DNA of 64,000 bases, from the NCBI RefSeq assembly GCF_047345415.1, contig NZ_JBLFEP010000007.1, positions 253,884 to 317,883 on the forward strand, in the 5' to 3' direction. Below the pieces are notes generated by a model. That model saw only the letters and a program-made list of their open reading frames with translations. It searched no databases and was not told the origin of the DNA. The stretch's first letter is position 1. Every line of letters starts with the position of its first letter. This document shows positions 42,431 to 50,634 of the stretch, piece by piece. This DNA comes from Maribacter_C sp947494565. Its GTDB lineage: Bacteria > Bacteroidota > Bacteroidia > Flavobacteriales > Flavobacteriaceae. Made by a program: the position numbers and the translations under genes.

Positions 42431-43924
42431 ATGAATTTGAATCGATTGTATCCATTAGTATTTGTGTTTTCCTTATTTACGATGAGCAATGCTTTGCTGG
42501 CCCAAAACGAAATAGAGAAGGTTGTACCAATAATTGAAAAAAAACTCCTGCTTGAGGATCTTGAGATTTTAAAAAGTAATCTTGAAAAGGCACAGCCAGG
42601 GTTATATAATTATAAGACCAAGACGGATGTGGATGTTTTTTTTGAACAAGTAAAGAATGGTATTACACATGATATGAACTCCATTGATTTTTTTCGTTTG
42701 ATTGCTCCACTTTCCAGCCTGATAAAAAATGGGCATTCAATTTTGGTGCCTTCCTCCGCATGGGAAGATTATGTTGTAACAAATGCCAGTTTGTTGCCTT
42801 TGGACCTTTATTTTTATGAAAATCAACTTTATATATTACATAATGTTTCTGACCAAACTCAACTAAAAGAAGGTTCCCGATTGAAGTCAATAAATGGTAA
42901 ACCCGCAATGGAAATCTTTAACCATATGGTAGACCGATGGTTCAAAGATGGAAATAACAATACAAGACCTCGTGAAATTGTGGAAGAAGAATATAGATTG
43001 CTATTTACACACTTTCTTGGAGATGCTGAGAAATATGATTTAGAAATCGTTAGTCCGGATGGTGAAAATTTTATTTTTAAAGTAGACGGTATTCAGGAAT
43101 CAGAATTCAAAAAAAGGTTAAAAGAACGTTTCGATATTGAATTTGTTCCTTGGTGGCGAGAAAAACCAGAACCCCATTCTTTTAAGATAATCAATGGAAC
43201 AGCGTATCTTAAAGTGAGTCAATTTAACAATGGTATTAAAAGCGAGGATGGTCAACGCTTTGCTAAATTCATTAAAAGCTCTTTTAAAACCATCAAAGAT
43301 AAAGATATCGATAACCTAGTTTTGGATTTAAGAGGGAATCAAGGCGGGGATGTAAGACCTCAATTAGAGTTGTTAAGACATCTTGTTAAAGAGCCTTTTT
43401 ATTTGTACAAAGAGGTTTTTGCCAACATACGTGCACTCCCCAATCCTGAATACTATGAATTTAATATCATATCTAAGACAGAATTCAAGAAAAACTTTGT
43501 CAACGAGAAAGTAAATGGGGTTTATCCTATGAAAGAGCGACCAGGATTTGGGGGTAAACCACAATATCCATCGGAGAACCTTTTCCGGGGTAATTTATAT
43601 GTCCTAATTGATGGTTGGTCTTTTTCCGCAACAGGAGAAGTATGTGGTATCATAAAAGAACATCTGAAAGATGCCGTGTTTCTGGGGGAAGAAACAGGTG
43701 GGAATCCCGTTACCAACGTAAGCGGCATACAGACATTCTTAACATTACCGAATTCAAAAAATCGCATCTTGGTTTGCTTAGTTAGTTATACCACAGATGT
43801 TTCTTATAAAAATGAAGGCCATGGCGTCATTCCTAATCATTGGGTGCGAAACACAGTTATGCAAGAGATTAATAATGAGGATGCTGTTTTGGAATTTACA
43901 TTGAAGTTGATACATCCAGAATAA
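42431..43924 (+). CDS. Exported S41-family peptidase, copy 2
   Basis: The protein is exactly 497 residues like copy 1, with a signal peptide (MNLNRLYPLVFVFSLFTMSN). It has the same sequence landmarks: LIKNGHSILVPSSAW, NLVLDLRGNQGGDVRPQ, GWSFSATGEVCGI and GEETGGNPVTNVSG. The two copies are clearly paralogous but diverged. This one lies between two repeated terminators, so it is its own transcription unit. It is presumably periplasmic or surface-anchored. Confidence 0.9.
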   Translation: MNLNRLYPLVFVFSLFTMSNALLAQNEIEKVVPIIEKKLLLEDLEILKSNLEKAQPGLYNYKTKTDVDVFFEQVKNGITHDMNSIDFFRLIAPLSSLIKNGHSILVPSSAWEDYVVTNASLLPLDLYFYENQLYILHNVSDQTQLKEGSRLKSINGKPAMEIFNHMVDRWFKDGNNNTRPREIVEEEYRLLFTHFLGDAEKYDLEIVSPDGENFIFKVDGIQESEFKKRLKERFDIEFVPWWREKPEPHSFKIINGTAYLKVSQFNNGIKSEDGQRFAKFIKSSFKTIKDKDIDNLVLDLRGNQGGDVRPQLELLRHLVKEPFYLYKEVFANIRALPNPEYYEFNIISKTEFKKNFVNEKVNGVYPMKERPGFGGKPQYPSENLFRGNLYVLIDGWSFSATGEVCGIIKEHLKDAVFLGEETGGNPVTNVSGIQTFLTLPNSKNRILVCLVSYTTDVSYKNEGHGVIPNHWVRNTVMQEINNEDAVLEFTLKLIHPE

Positions 43925-43947
43925 AGATTTTTCTGATTTGCAAAAAT

Positions 43948-43973
43948 AGTCCCACGACTTCTTTTGGGACTTT
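43948..43973 (+). terminator. Island terminator of the GTCCCA type, copy 3
   Basis: AGTCCCA and TGGGACT form a seven-pair stem followed by TT, 23 nt after the copy 2 protease stop. It is weaker than copy 2. Confidence 0.7.
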
Positions 43974-44029
43974 AAATCTATTTGTAACCCCTAATTTGGA
44001 AATGTCAAGAAAATCAAAATCACTTGAAA

Positions 44030-44686
44030 ATGGAAAGAATGAACTTACTAATGACAGCATTCTCGATAGTGCTTCTTTGTTTATCGTGTTCAAAGGATGA
44101 TACCTTGCGAGGTTCAGGAAACATAGTTTCTGAAAGTCGGAACTTGGCCAATTTTACCCAAGTATACAATCCTACTTCCGTTAATATCATTATTATGGAA
44201 GGTTCACCGCAACAAGTGAAACTATCTGCTGATGATAACGTAATCAGTTCTATCAAAACAATAGTTGAAAATGGTACTTTAAAAATCGACATGCCAAAAA
44301 GTACTTATGTTGATGTTATGATTACAGTTTCCGTGACAATTCCGAATTTGGAAGGACTGAAGAATACCGGCTCTGGAAACATGACCTCTGCAGGTTTTGA
44401 TGGTTTGACGAGTATGACAATAGATAATGAAGGGAGCGGCAACGTCCTATTTACTAGTTCTGGAACATCTCTGACTTTAAAAAACTCAGGCTCAGGAAGC
44501 TTTCAAGGATTTAATTTTATGGTAGAAAATTGCACAGTTGCCAATTCGGGTTCGGGTAACTGTGAAATCAATTGTTCAGACAGATTAAGAGGCACAAATT
44601 CTGGTAGTGGCAGCATATTTTACAAAGGCACACCAACATTAGATGTTTCAAATACTGGGTCAGGAGAAGTTGTGGATTCAAATTAG
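44030..44686 (+). CDS. GIN-domain (DUF2807) lipoprotein
   Basis: From ATG 44030 the protein has 218 residues and a lipoprotein signal (MERMNLLMTAFSIVLLCLSC). The rest is a right-handed beta-solenoid-like GIN domain (head GIN, DUF2807) with recurring NSGSG/NTGSG turns about every 20 residues. Such proteins are exported and often called putative adhesins, without a proven function. It is the last intact gene before the tRNA end of the island. A TTG at 44024 is an alternative start. Confidence 0.88.
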   Translation: MERMNLLMTAFSIVLLCLSCSKDDTLRGSGNIVSESRNLANFTQVYNPTSVNIIIMEGSPQQVKLSADDNVISSIKTIVENGTLKIDMPKSTYVDVMITVSVTIPNLEGLKNTGSGNMTSAGFDGLTSMTIDNEGSGNVLFTSSGTSLTLKNSGSGSFQGFNFMVENCTVANSGSGNCEINCSDRLRGTNSGSGSIFYKGTPTLDVSNTGSGEVVDSN

Positions 44687-44973
44687 CAGCCATAATTTTA
44701 AAGCATGAACTATAAAATCCACTTCTTATCTTGCCTTGCTCTATTTCAAGGAATGATGACCATTTACAGTTATTCGTAAGTAAATAGGGGCTTTACCGCG
44801 ATTATCTAACCTGCCTGTTCTTAGGTAGCTTAAGATTGCGAATGAACTGGACGCCATAATTGCTTGTTTTTCATTTTTTCTTCCTTTTTAAGTTGACAAA
44901 AATATTTCTGTAATAATCTGATATACAATTTTTTAACACCCTTCTGGTGTCCATTTTATGGATTCAATAAGTG
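44687..44973. other. Gene-poor right end of the island
   Basis: Only two very short frames show protein-like starts. On the plus strand 44705-44779 encodes MNYKIHFLSCLALFQGMMTI and four more residues, resembling an isolated signal peptide. On the minus strand a 14-codon frame begins MKNKQLWRPVHSQS after an A-rich leader near 44880. Both may be beginnings of genes truncated when the island decayed. Confidence 0.35.
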
Positions 44974-45000
44974 CGCACCGAATTGGATGATTTTAAATGA
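44974..45000 (+). repeat. Right-end motif of the island
   Basis: CGCACCGAATTGG followed by ATGATTTTAAATGA resembles 32481-32510 at the left end in the same orientation, with small gaps. It lies 81 bp inside the right attachment copy. Confidence 0.5.
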
Positions 45001-45024
45001 TATCAAATGATACTAGAAAAAATA

Positions 45025-45059
45025 AAAAAGTCTGTAAATCAACGATTTACAGACTTTTT
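45025..45059 (-). terminator. Terminator of tRNA-Lys
   Basis: A perfect 16-bp stem (AAAAAGTCTGTAAATC and complement) with a three-base loop lies 23 nt beyond the tRNA 3' end on the minus strand. Because it is inside the repeat-bounded region, it was probably brought by the element. Confidence 0.9.
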
Positions 45060-45080
45060 GAATAATTATGAAGGTCGTAA

Positions 45081-45103
45081 AGTGACCTGGCTGGGGCTCG
45101 AAC
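45081..45103 (-). repeat. Right attachment-site copy within tRNA-Lys
   Basis: These 23 bases, including the 3'-terminal 21 nt of tRNA-Lys, are identical to 32393-32415. The tRNA remains complete, as is usual for integration into a tRNA 3' end. Confidence 0.85.
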
Positions 45104-45155
45104 CCAGGACCCTCTCCTTAAAAGGGAGATGCTCTACCAACTGAGCTACCAGGTC
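45083..45155 (-). tRNA. tRNA-Lys (anticodon UUU)
   Basis: The 73-nt minus-strand gene has acceptor arms GACCTGG and CCAGGTC with discriminator A. The D loop is AGCTCAGTTGGTAGAGC, the anticodon loop CTTTTAA gives UUU, and the T arm contains GGTTCGAGCC. CCA is not encoded. Its 3' end is the island's attachment site. Confidence 0.97.
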
Positions 45156-45294
45156 AAAATTTCAATGCAATAATTCCTCGTTTGCGGGTGCAAATATAAG
45201 CCGATTCATTTATTCTACAAGTGCAATCGAAGAGAAATTTTAGAAATCTTTGATATAACAAAGAATTAAAGGAACTTTACCCAAAATAAGAAGG

Positions 45295-45810
45295 ATGAAA
45301 GTCATTTTAGTTGGGTATATGGGAAGTGGAAAAACTACCGTAGGCAAAGCACTTGCAGAAAAACTGGGAATAAACTTCTTAGATTTGGATACCGTTATCG
45401 AGGAAGGCGAGCAATGTACCATAACCGAACTTTTCGAAACCGTGGGACAAATACGTTTCCGTAAAAAAGAACACCATTATCTGAATGAGTTGTTAGATGA
45501 CAGGAGACCAATGGTATTGGCTACAGGTGGTGGTGCACCTTGTTATAGTGGTAACATGAAGACGATTTTAGAGGCTAGTCCAAATGTTTTTTATTTGAGA
45601 TTATCCATTCCTGAATTGGTAAAACGCTTGGTCCCTAACAAAGCAGAGCGGCCCTTGATTTCACATCTCGATGCGGCGGAAATGCCAGAATTTTTAGGAA
45701 AACATCTATTCGAAAGAAACAACTTTTATCAAGAGGCGCATCATGCAATTGGTTGCGATGGGAAAACAGTGGAAGAGGTGACTTCCGAAATTCAAAAGCT
45801 CTTAGTCTAG
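45295..45810 (+). CDS. aroK: Shikimate kinase
   Basis: The 171-residue kinase phosphorylates shikimate in aromatic amino acid synthesis. Walker A is GYMGSGKTTVGKALA, followed by the substrate-binding DLDTVIEE, IRFRKKEHHYL and ATGGGAPC, and a lid region with RPLI. Its length is standard for AroK. Its last 9 bp overlap the 3' end of the convergent phosphoribosyltransferase gene. The short upstream region after tRNA-Lys shows no clear -7 box. Confidence 0.95.
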   Translation: MKVILVGYMGSGKTTVGKALAEKLGINFLDLDTVIEEGEQCTITELFETVGQIRFRKKEHHYLNELLDDRRPMVLATGGGAPCYSGNMKTILEASPNVFYLRLSIPELVKRLVPNKAERPLISHLDAAEMPEFLGKHLFERNNFYQEAHHAIGCDGKTVEEVTSEIQKLLV

Positions 45811-46299
45811 ATACACCACATCGTTTTTCGCCCGAAATCTCACATTGACGTGTTCCTGAAGGGAGGTAGATAAAGAAATACCTTTATAATCTGCCTTGAC
45901 AGGATATTTTTTGTGATTCCTATTCACTAGAACAGCCGTTTTCAATTGCTTTAATGGGGTTTTGAGAAAATGATGTACCCCATAGATCAACGTAGTGCCA
46001 GAATTCAAGACATCATCTACCAAGACGACCGATTTGTTCGCATAGTCCGTTTCAGGTATCGAAGTGGTTACTCCACTTTGTAGCGGATTTCCTTTGTCCA
46101 TACTTACTTTGCAAAGGGATATTTTGGCTTTGGTGATATCTTGAAGCACGGCCTGTATCTTTTTGGCGAATTTGAGTCCATCACCGTCGATTCCGGCAAT
46201 CAAGATTTCCTTTTCGTTTACATTGGCCTCATAAATTTGATAGGCGATCCGTCTTACTTTATGTTGAATTTGCTGGTGTGACAATATCTGTTGTTCCAT
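45802..46299 (-). CDS. PyrR-like phosphoribosyltransferase
   Basis: From ATG 46299 the protein has 165 residues with the type I phosphoribosyltransferase signature VVLVDDVLNSGTTLIYG and an N-terminal hood like PyrR (LSHQQIQHKVRRIAYQIYE). It may convert uracil or hypoxanthine bases or act as a regulator, but the exact substrate cannot be told. A frame extension to 46320 is less likely because it would add only seven atypical residues. Its 3' end overlaps the convergent aroK end by 9 bp. Confidence 0.88.
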   Translation of the reverse strand: MEQQILSHQQIQHKVRRIAYQIYEANVNEKEILIAGIDGDGLKFAKKIQAVLQDITKAKISLCKVSMDKGNPLQSGVTTSIPETDYANKSVVLVDDVLNSGTTLIYGVHHFLKTPLKQLKTAVLVNRNHKKYPVKADYKGISLSTSLQEHVNVRFRAKNDVVYLD

Positions 46300-46349
46300 G
46301 ATAAATGGTATTTGCCTCAAAGATAAAGAAACATCGATTTCCAGGGCGA

Positions 46350-46739
46350 TTATTCTTCTTCCGAATCTTCAAATGGGTTTTCGACATATTCCGTGATATC
46401 CCTTCGGTCTTTTTTGGTCGGGCGCCCCTCTCCCTTTTGCCGGTATTGATTTTTCGAATACTGTACTAATTTATCATGTTCGAATGCCTCCTTGGGTGTG
46501 ACATCCTTTCTATAGATATCGACCAACTTAGCACCGACCCTGCTTTTGGGAATATCCAAGACCACCAACTGGTAGTTGATCTGATTTCTGCGTACTGTAA
46601 TTTCATCCAAGTGGTAGACCTCCCGTCCAGGTTTGGCAATCTTCCCGTTAATCTTGACCTGGCCCTTTTTGCAAGCTATGGTACCCATATTTCGGGTTTT
46701 AAAATAGCGAGTGCTCCATAAGTATTTATCAATGCGCAT
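46350..46739 (-). CDS. S4-domain RNA-binding protein, Hsp15 (HslR)-like
   Basis: The 129-residue basic protein begins with an S4 domain (MRIDKYLWSTRYFKTRNMG, KKGQVKINGKIAKPGREV) and ends with a charged tail (GRPTKKDRRDITEY). This matches the Hsp15 family, which binds free 50S subunits carrying stalled nascent chains. It lies 50 nt upstream of the PRTase gene on the same strand, so the two may share a transcript. Confidence 0.88.
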   Translation of the reverse strand: MRIDKYLWSTRYFKTRNMGTIACKKGQVKINGKIAKPGREVYHLDEITVRRNQINYQLVVLDIPKSRVGAKLVDIYRKDVTPKEAFEHDKLVQYSKNQYRQKGEGRPTKKDRRDITEYVENPFEDSEEE

Positions 46740-46817
46740 GAGTAATTAAAAATCTTTGTTAAGGTCTCTCACAAAAATAGGGGAAAATTGTATCTTGCCG
46801 CTCTTAAAACAGAATGC

Positions 46818-47774
46818 ATGAAAAGGAACAAGCTATCCATTTTTTTTCTTCTAGTAATCGGTTTGTATTCCTGTCGGAATGATGACGATGGACTCTTGGA
46901 TGCTGAAGTTGTACCTCCTAGACTCTTAAGTGAAGTCGCTGCCGAGGATGAAACTGAGCTTAATGAATATTTGAGTACCCACTTTTATAATTACGAGGAT
47001 TTTGAAAATCCATCCGATGATTTCGACTTCAACATCGTAATTGATACGATTGCAGGGGATAATTCCTCTAAAAGACCATTAATTGATGATGTGCAATCGG
47101 AGATAATTTTAGTATCCTCTGACAATTTTAGCGGTTTGGAAGAAGAAAACGATGTGCCCCACAAACTGTATTATTTAGAAGTCCGCCCTGGAGAAGGTGA
47201 GAGTCCAACTATAGGAGACAATGCGATTATCAGCTATGAAGGTTCTTATTTGGATGGAAATTTATTCGATTCTTCTATCCCTCCTTTAAGCTTGTATTTA
47301 TCAGGAACTGTGAGAGGGTTTGGTCAGGGAATAACCAAGTTCAAATCGGGGGGAGAAATTGTTGACAATGGTGATGGAACTGTTGACTTTGGTACCTATG
47401 GCATAGGGGTTATATTTATGCCATCTGGATTAGGCTATGGTAACGGTCGTGGCCCTTCTGGAACCATACCTGCCTATTCTCCACTTGTTTTTAAAGTTGA
47501 TAGCTTTTCCTTTGTGGAGAACACAGACTTTGATGGTGATGGTATTCCTTCGATTTTAGAGGATTTAAACGGTGACGGTGATTTGAATAATGATAATACC
47601 GATGAGGATACAGAACCATTAGGCATATATTTGGCAAACCATAATGATTCCGATGATGACGCGGATGGAATTCCAACCATTGACGAGATTGAACTGGATG
47701 CCGATGGCAATTTTGTAGGATTCAAGGATACTGATGGTGATGGTATTTACGACCACCTCGATAACGATAATTGA
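46818..47774 (+). CDS. FKBP-type peptidyl-prolyl isomerase lipoprotein with calcium-binding repeats
   Basis: From ATG 46818 it has 318 residues and a lipobox (KLSIFFLLVIGLYSC). A central FKBP domain (about 130-235) shows NAIISYEGSYLDGNLFDSS, GFGQGITKFKSGG and IPAYSPLVFKVD. The last 80 residues contain DxDxDG calcium-binding repeats of the thrombospondin type 3 kind (FDGDGIP, LNGDGDLNNDN, DTDGDGIYDHLD). It is expected on the outer membrane, perhaps surface-exposed. The longer frame from 46788 would hide the signal peptide. Confidence 0.88.
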   Translation: MKRNKLSIFFLLVIGLYSCRNDDDGLLDAEVVPPRLLSEVAAEDETELNEYLSTHFYNYEDFENPSDDFDFNIVIDTIAGDNSSKRPLIDDVQSEIILVSSDNFSGLEEENDVPHKLYYLEVRPGEGESPTIGDNAIISYEGSYLDGNLFDSSIPPLSLYLSGTVRGFGQGITKFKSGGEIVDNGDGTVDFGTYGIGVIFMPSGLGYGNGRGPSGTIPAYSPLVFKVDSFSFVENTDFDGDGIPSILEDLNGDGDLNNDNTDEDTEPLGIYLANHNDSDDDADGIPTIDEIELDADGNFVGFKDTDGDGIYDHLDNDN

Positions 47775-47793
47775 TTTGAAAATAAAGGATAAT

Positions 47794-47826
47794 AACAACG
47801 CCCCGCTTCTTAAGCGGGGCGTTGTT
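47794..47826. terminator. Bidirectional terminator
   Basis: A perfect 15-bp stem (AACAACGCCCCGCTT and complement) with a three-base loop lies between the FKBP and outer-membrane protein genes, which converge on it. Confidence 0.93.
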
Positions 47827-47856
47827 TTATAGGACTATTTTTCTTCTTTCTTTGGT

Positions 47857-48468
47857 TTAAATCTTAAGGGAAAGGCTAAAGATAACTTGCGAAGGTCTTG
47901 AGTCCACACGGCCGTCAACATTCGTTACATTCGTTCCGATAAAGTTCGCTTCATTCTCTGAAAAACCTCTTTCATAGCGTACATCGAGACCTAATCGACC
48001 CAGGTTTACTCCAAGGCCGGCATGAAGCCCAACGCTAAAATCATTTTCTGCCTCGTTGATACTGAACCCCTCTAAATCATTTTCCACTTGGTACTGAAAG
48101 GCAGGACCAGCAAAAATATGTAGTGGACCAACCAAATTGATACCCAATAATACGGGTACATCTATTTTAGTAATGTCAAAATCAGTACTTATGCCATTTA
48201 CATCATACGTACTGGTGGTTCTCGTGTAGATTGCCTCTGGCCGGATGTAGATTTTAGCCAATTCAATTTTACCGAATACACCGAAGTGATAGCCTATTTT
48301 TCCACTGGATCCTTCGACAATGTCCGAAGCGGCATCACCAACTGAGGCAATTAAATCTCCATTTTGATTATAATTAAGTCCACCTTTGATTCCAAAGCCG
48401 GAATCCTTTTGTGCAAATGCAGTAGCGCTTGCCAATGCCATAACGGCAATTAGAAATACTCTTTTCAT
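47857..48468 (-). CDS. Outer-membrane beta-barrel (porin-like) protein
   Basis: The 203-residue protein has a signal peptide (MKRVFLIAVMALASATAFAQ) and an alternating strand pattern with a small-residue GIKGGLNYNQNGD start. It contains VGLHAGLGVNLGRLGLDVRYERG and ends SQVIFSLSLKI, typical of the eight-stranded OmpX/OmpA-like barrels (PorT-like family). It is convergent with the FKBP gene and 50 nt from the transketolase genes, with which it may not be cotranscribed. Confidence 0.85.
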   Translation of the reverse strand: MKRVFLIAVMALASATAFAQKDSGFGIKGGLNYNQNGDLIASVGDAASDIVEGSSGKIGYHFGVFGKIELAKIYIRPEAIYTRTTSTYDVNGISTDFDITKIDVPVLLGINLVGPLHIFAGPAFQYQVENDLEGFSINEAENDFSVGLHAGLGVNLGRLGLDVRYERGFSENEANFIGTNVTNVDGRVDSRPSQVIFSLSLKI

Positions 48469-48518
48469 AATGTGTTCGTTTTAAATATCAGTAGTGATAT
48501 CAAAAACGATACCACCAT

Positions 48519-49472
48519 TCACTTTCTTTCCAATACTTTTAAAACGGCCTTTACAACGGCTTTATTGTTCAATCCGTATTTCTCCATAAGCTGGTCCGGA
48601 GTACCGCTTTCGCCAAAAGTATCATTGGTTGCCACGAACTCTTGTGGAGCAGGATATTGGGTCGCCAGTACCCTAGAAATGCTTTCTCCGAGTCCGCCAA
48701 GATAATTGTGTTCTTCGGCGGTAACTACACAACCTGTCTTTTGTACCGATTTTAAAACGGCCTCGGCGTCGAGGGGTTTGATGGTGTGTACGTTAATGAC
48801 TTCGGCCGAAATACCCTGTTGCTCCAAAGCTTCTGCCGCTAAAAGCGATTCCCATACCAAATGGCCCGTTGCAACAATGGTCACGTCGGTCCCCTCGGAA
48901 AGCAATACGGCCTTCCCTATTTCGAACTTTTGGTCTACCGGGGTAAAGTTGGCAACCTTCGGTCTTCCGAAACGTAAATAAACGGGCCCTTCGTAATCCG
49001 CGATCGCTATGGTAGCGGCTTTGGTTTGATTGTAGTCACAGGGATTGATGACCACCATACCGGGCAACATTTTCATCAATCCGATGTCCTCTAAAATTTG
49101 ATGGGTAGCCCCATCTTCACCTAAAGTAACCCCGGCATGCGAAGCACAGATCTTAACGTTCTTACCGGAGTAAGCAATCGATTGTCGTATTTGGTCATAC
49201 ACCCGACCTGTGGAAAAGTTGGCGAAAGTACCGGTGAACGGTATTTTACCACCGATGGTCAAACCTGCCGCGATTCCCATCATGTTAGCCTCGGCAATAC
49301 CGATCTGAAAAAAGCGATCAGGGTTTTCGTCTATGAAAGTCTGAATCTTTAGCGAACCCACGAGGTCGGCGCAAAGGGCCACTACATTCGGATTGGTTCT
49401 ACCCAATTCGGTCATTCCGGCACCATAGCCGCTTCGTGTATCGTTTTTTCCTTGGTCTGTGTATTTCGTCAT
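48519..49472 (-). CDS. Transketolase, C-terminal subunit
   Basis: The 317-residue protein corresponds to the pyrimidine-binding and C-terminal domains of transketolase: TRSGYGAGMTELGR, FIDENPDRFFQIGIAEANMMGIAAGL (the catalytic glutamate), SHAGVTLGEDGATHQ and AEEHNYLGGLGESI. It forms the active enzyme with the N-terminal subunit encoded 76 nt upstream, moving two-carbon units in the pentose phosphate pathway. The split arrangement is common in Bacteroidota. Confidence 0.94.
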   Translation of the reverse strand: MTKYTDQGKNDTRSGYGAGMTELGRTNPNVVALCADLVGSLKIQTFIDENPDRFFQIGIAEANMMGIAAGLTIGGKIPFTGTFANFSTGRVYDQIRQSIAYSGKNVKICASHAGVTLGEDGATHQILEDIGLMKMLPGMVVINPCDYNQTKAATIAIADYEGPVYLRFGRPKVANFTPVDQKFEIGKAVLLSEGTDVTIVATGHLVWESLLAAEALEQQGISAEVINVHTIKPLDAEAVLKSVQKTGCVVTAEEHNYLGGLGESISRVLATQYPAPQEFVATNDTFGESGTPDQLMEKYGLNNKAVVKAVLKVLERK

Positions 49473-49548
49473 TGTAGTTTAATTTCATTTCCGCTAAGGC
49501 GGGAATCTTTTCAATAATTTTAAATCGCCCTGTTGGGGTCAAGAGGTT

Positions 49549-50394
49549 CTAATAATCCCCTAAAGTTTCCGCATTTTGCGAGAGCGCATTTTCCAGTTGC
49601 TCGTCATTCGGTGCTTTACCATGCCATGCATGGGTATGCATCATGAAATCTACCCCATTACCCATCATGGTTTGTAATAGAACACAAACGGGTTTTCCTT
49701 TGCCAGTTCTTGATTTTGCTTCGTTCATGCCTGTCAGAACGGCTTCAAGATTATTCCCTTCACTGATTTCGAGAACGTCCCAACCAAATGCTTCGAATTT
49801 GGCCTTCAAGTCACCAAGAGGTAGTACATCATCGGTCGCACCATCAATCTGTTTACCGTTGACATCTATGGTAGAGATCAGATTGTCCACTTTGTTTCCG
49901 GCAGCGTACATAATGGCCTCCCAATTTTGACCTTCCTGAAGTTCGCCATCCCCGTGCAGACTATAGATCAAATGGTCGTCATTATTTAATTTTTTGGCCA
50001 AGGCCGCTCCAATAGCCACTGACATTCCTTGTCCTAAAGAACCCGAAGCAATACGAATACCGGGTAGCCCTTCATGTGTAGTCGGGTGCCCTTGCAAACG
50101 CGAATCGATCAAGCGAAAAGTGTTCAGTTCCTCAACCGGAAAATAACCCCTTCTTGAAAGCACGCTATAGTACACAGGTGAAATATGTCCGTTAGAGAGA
50201 AAGAACAGGTCTTCTCCATTACCATCCATATCGAAACCATCTTTGAGCTCCATAAGTTCGTGATAGAGCGCAACGAAAAACTCGGTGCACCCCAAGGAGC
50301 CACCGGGGTGGCCTGAATTTACCTTGTGGACCATTCTCAAGATATCCCTTCTGGTCTGCGAAACTAGGTCTTGTAATTTGCTTAATTCTGGCAT
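49549..50394 (-). CDS. Transketolase, N-terminal subunit
   Basis: From ATG 50394 the protein has 281 residues with the thiamine diphosphate-binding domain: MVHKVNSGHPGGSLG, GHISPVYYSVL, IRIASGSLGQGMSVAIGAALA, and the GDGELQEGQNWEA motif that holds the diphosphate via a divalent metal. The frame is open upstream to 50475, but a strong promoter at 50421-50451 lies inside that extension, so the later start is preferred. It precedes the C-terminal subunit gene on the same strand. Confidence 0.95.
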   Translation of the reverse strand: MPELSKLQDLVSQTRRDILRMVHKVNSGHPGGSLGCTEFFVALYHELMELKDGFDMDGNGEDLFFLSNGHISPVYYSVLSRRGYFPVEELNTFRLIDSRLQGHPTTHEGLPGIRIASGSLGQGMSVAIGAALAKKLNNDDHLIYSLHGDGELQEGQNWEAIMYAAGNKVDNLISTIDVNGKQIDGATDDVLPLGDLKAKFEAFGWDVLEISEGNNLEAVLTGMNEAKSRTGKGKPVCVLLQTMMGNGVDFMMHTHAWHGKAPNDEQLENALSQNAETLGDY

Positions 50395-50420
50395 GTTGTA
50401 GCTATCTGATTTATTGGCTT

Positions 50421-50451
50421 CAAAAGTAATGGCAATCTTTTGGGTAGACAA
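50421..50451 (-). promoter_or_regulatory. Promoter of the transketolase genes
   Basis: On the minus strand, TTG (50449-50451), a 20-nt spacer and TACTTTTG (50421-50428) form a good promoter match. Transcription should begin near 50415, 20 nt before the ATG. Confidence 0.7.
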
Positions 50452-50610
50452 GTCGGAGTTATCATATTTTATCAACTAGGGTTCGGTCGGAATTTAAATA
50501 CAAATACAAATTTAAAAGCAAGCCCAAGCGTGACACTCCAATTCAAGATCGAATTCAGTTGCAGACTTGAACTTTATTTTTTCCTTAGTATAATATGGGG
50601 TGGAGTTCTA

Positions 50611-50618
50611 TATCTTTG
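50611..50618 (+). promoter_or_regulatory. -7 box of the tgt operon
   Basis: TATCTTTG, a full consensus match, lies 16 nt before the tgt ATG. A -33 element is not clear. Confidence 0.6.
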
Positions 50619-50634
50619 CCGCTAGTTCAATTCG

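Larger units (their letters stand above)
32393..45103. mobile_element. Probable genomic island inserted at tRNA-Lys, integrase lost
   Basis: A 23-bp direct repeat (positions 32393-32415 and 45081-45103, including the last 21 nt of tRNA-Lys) bounds 12.7 kb. Inside each end lies a similar CGCACCG-rATTG...TTTTAAATGA motif in direct orientation. All recognisable cargo genes run on the plus strand. These are classic features of tRNA-targeted integration. No integrase, relaxase, transposase or phage gene is visible, so the element is probably immobile now. The cargo is a regulator, ABC transporter, several proteases and small exported proteins. Confidence 0.75.

Noticed and set aside
32393..45103. 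Prophage or conjugative element
   Set aside because: No capsid, tail, relaxase, integrase or type IV secretion genes are visible; cargo is transporter and protease genes only.
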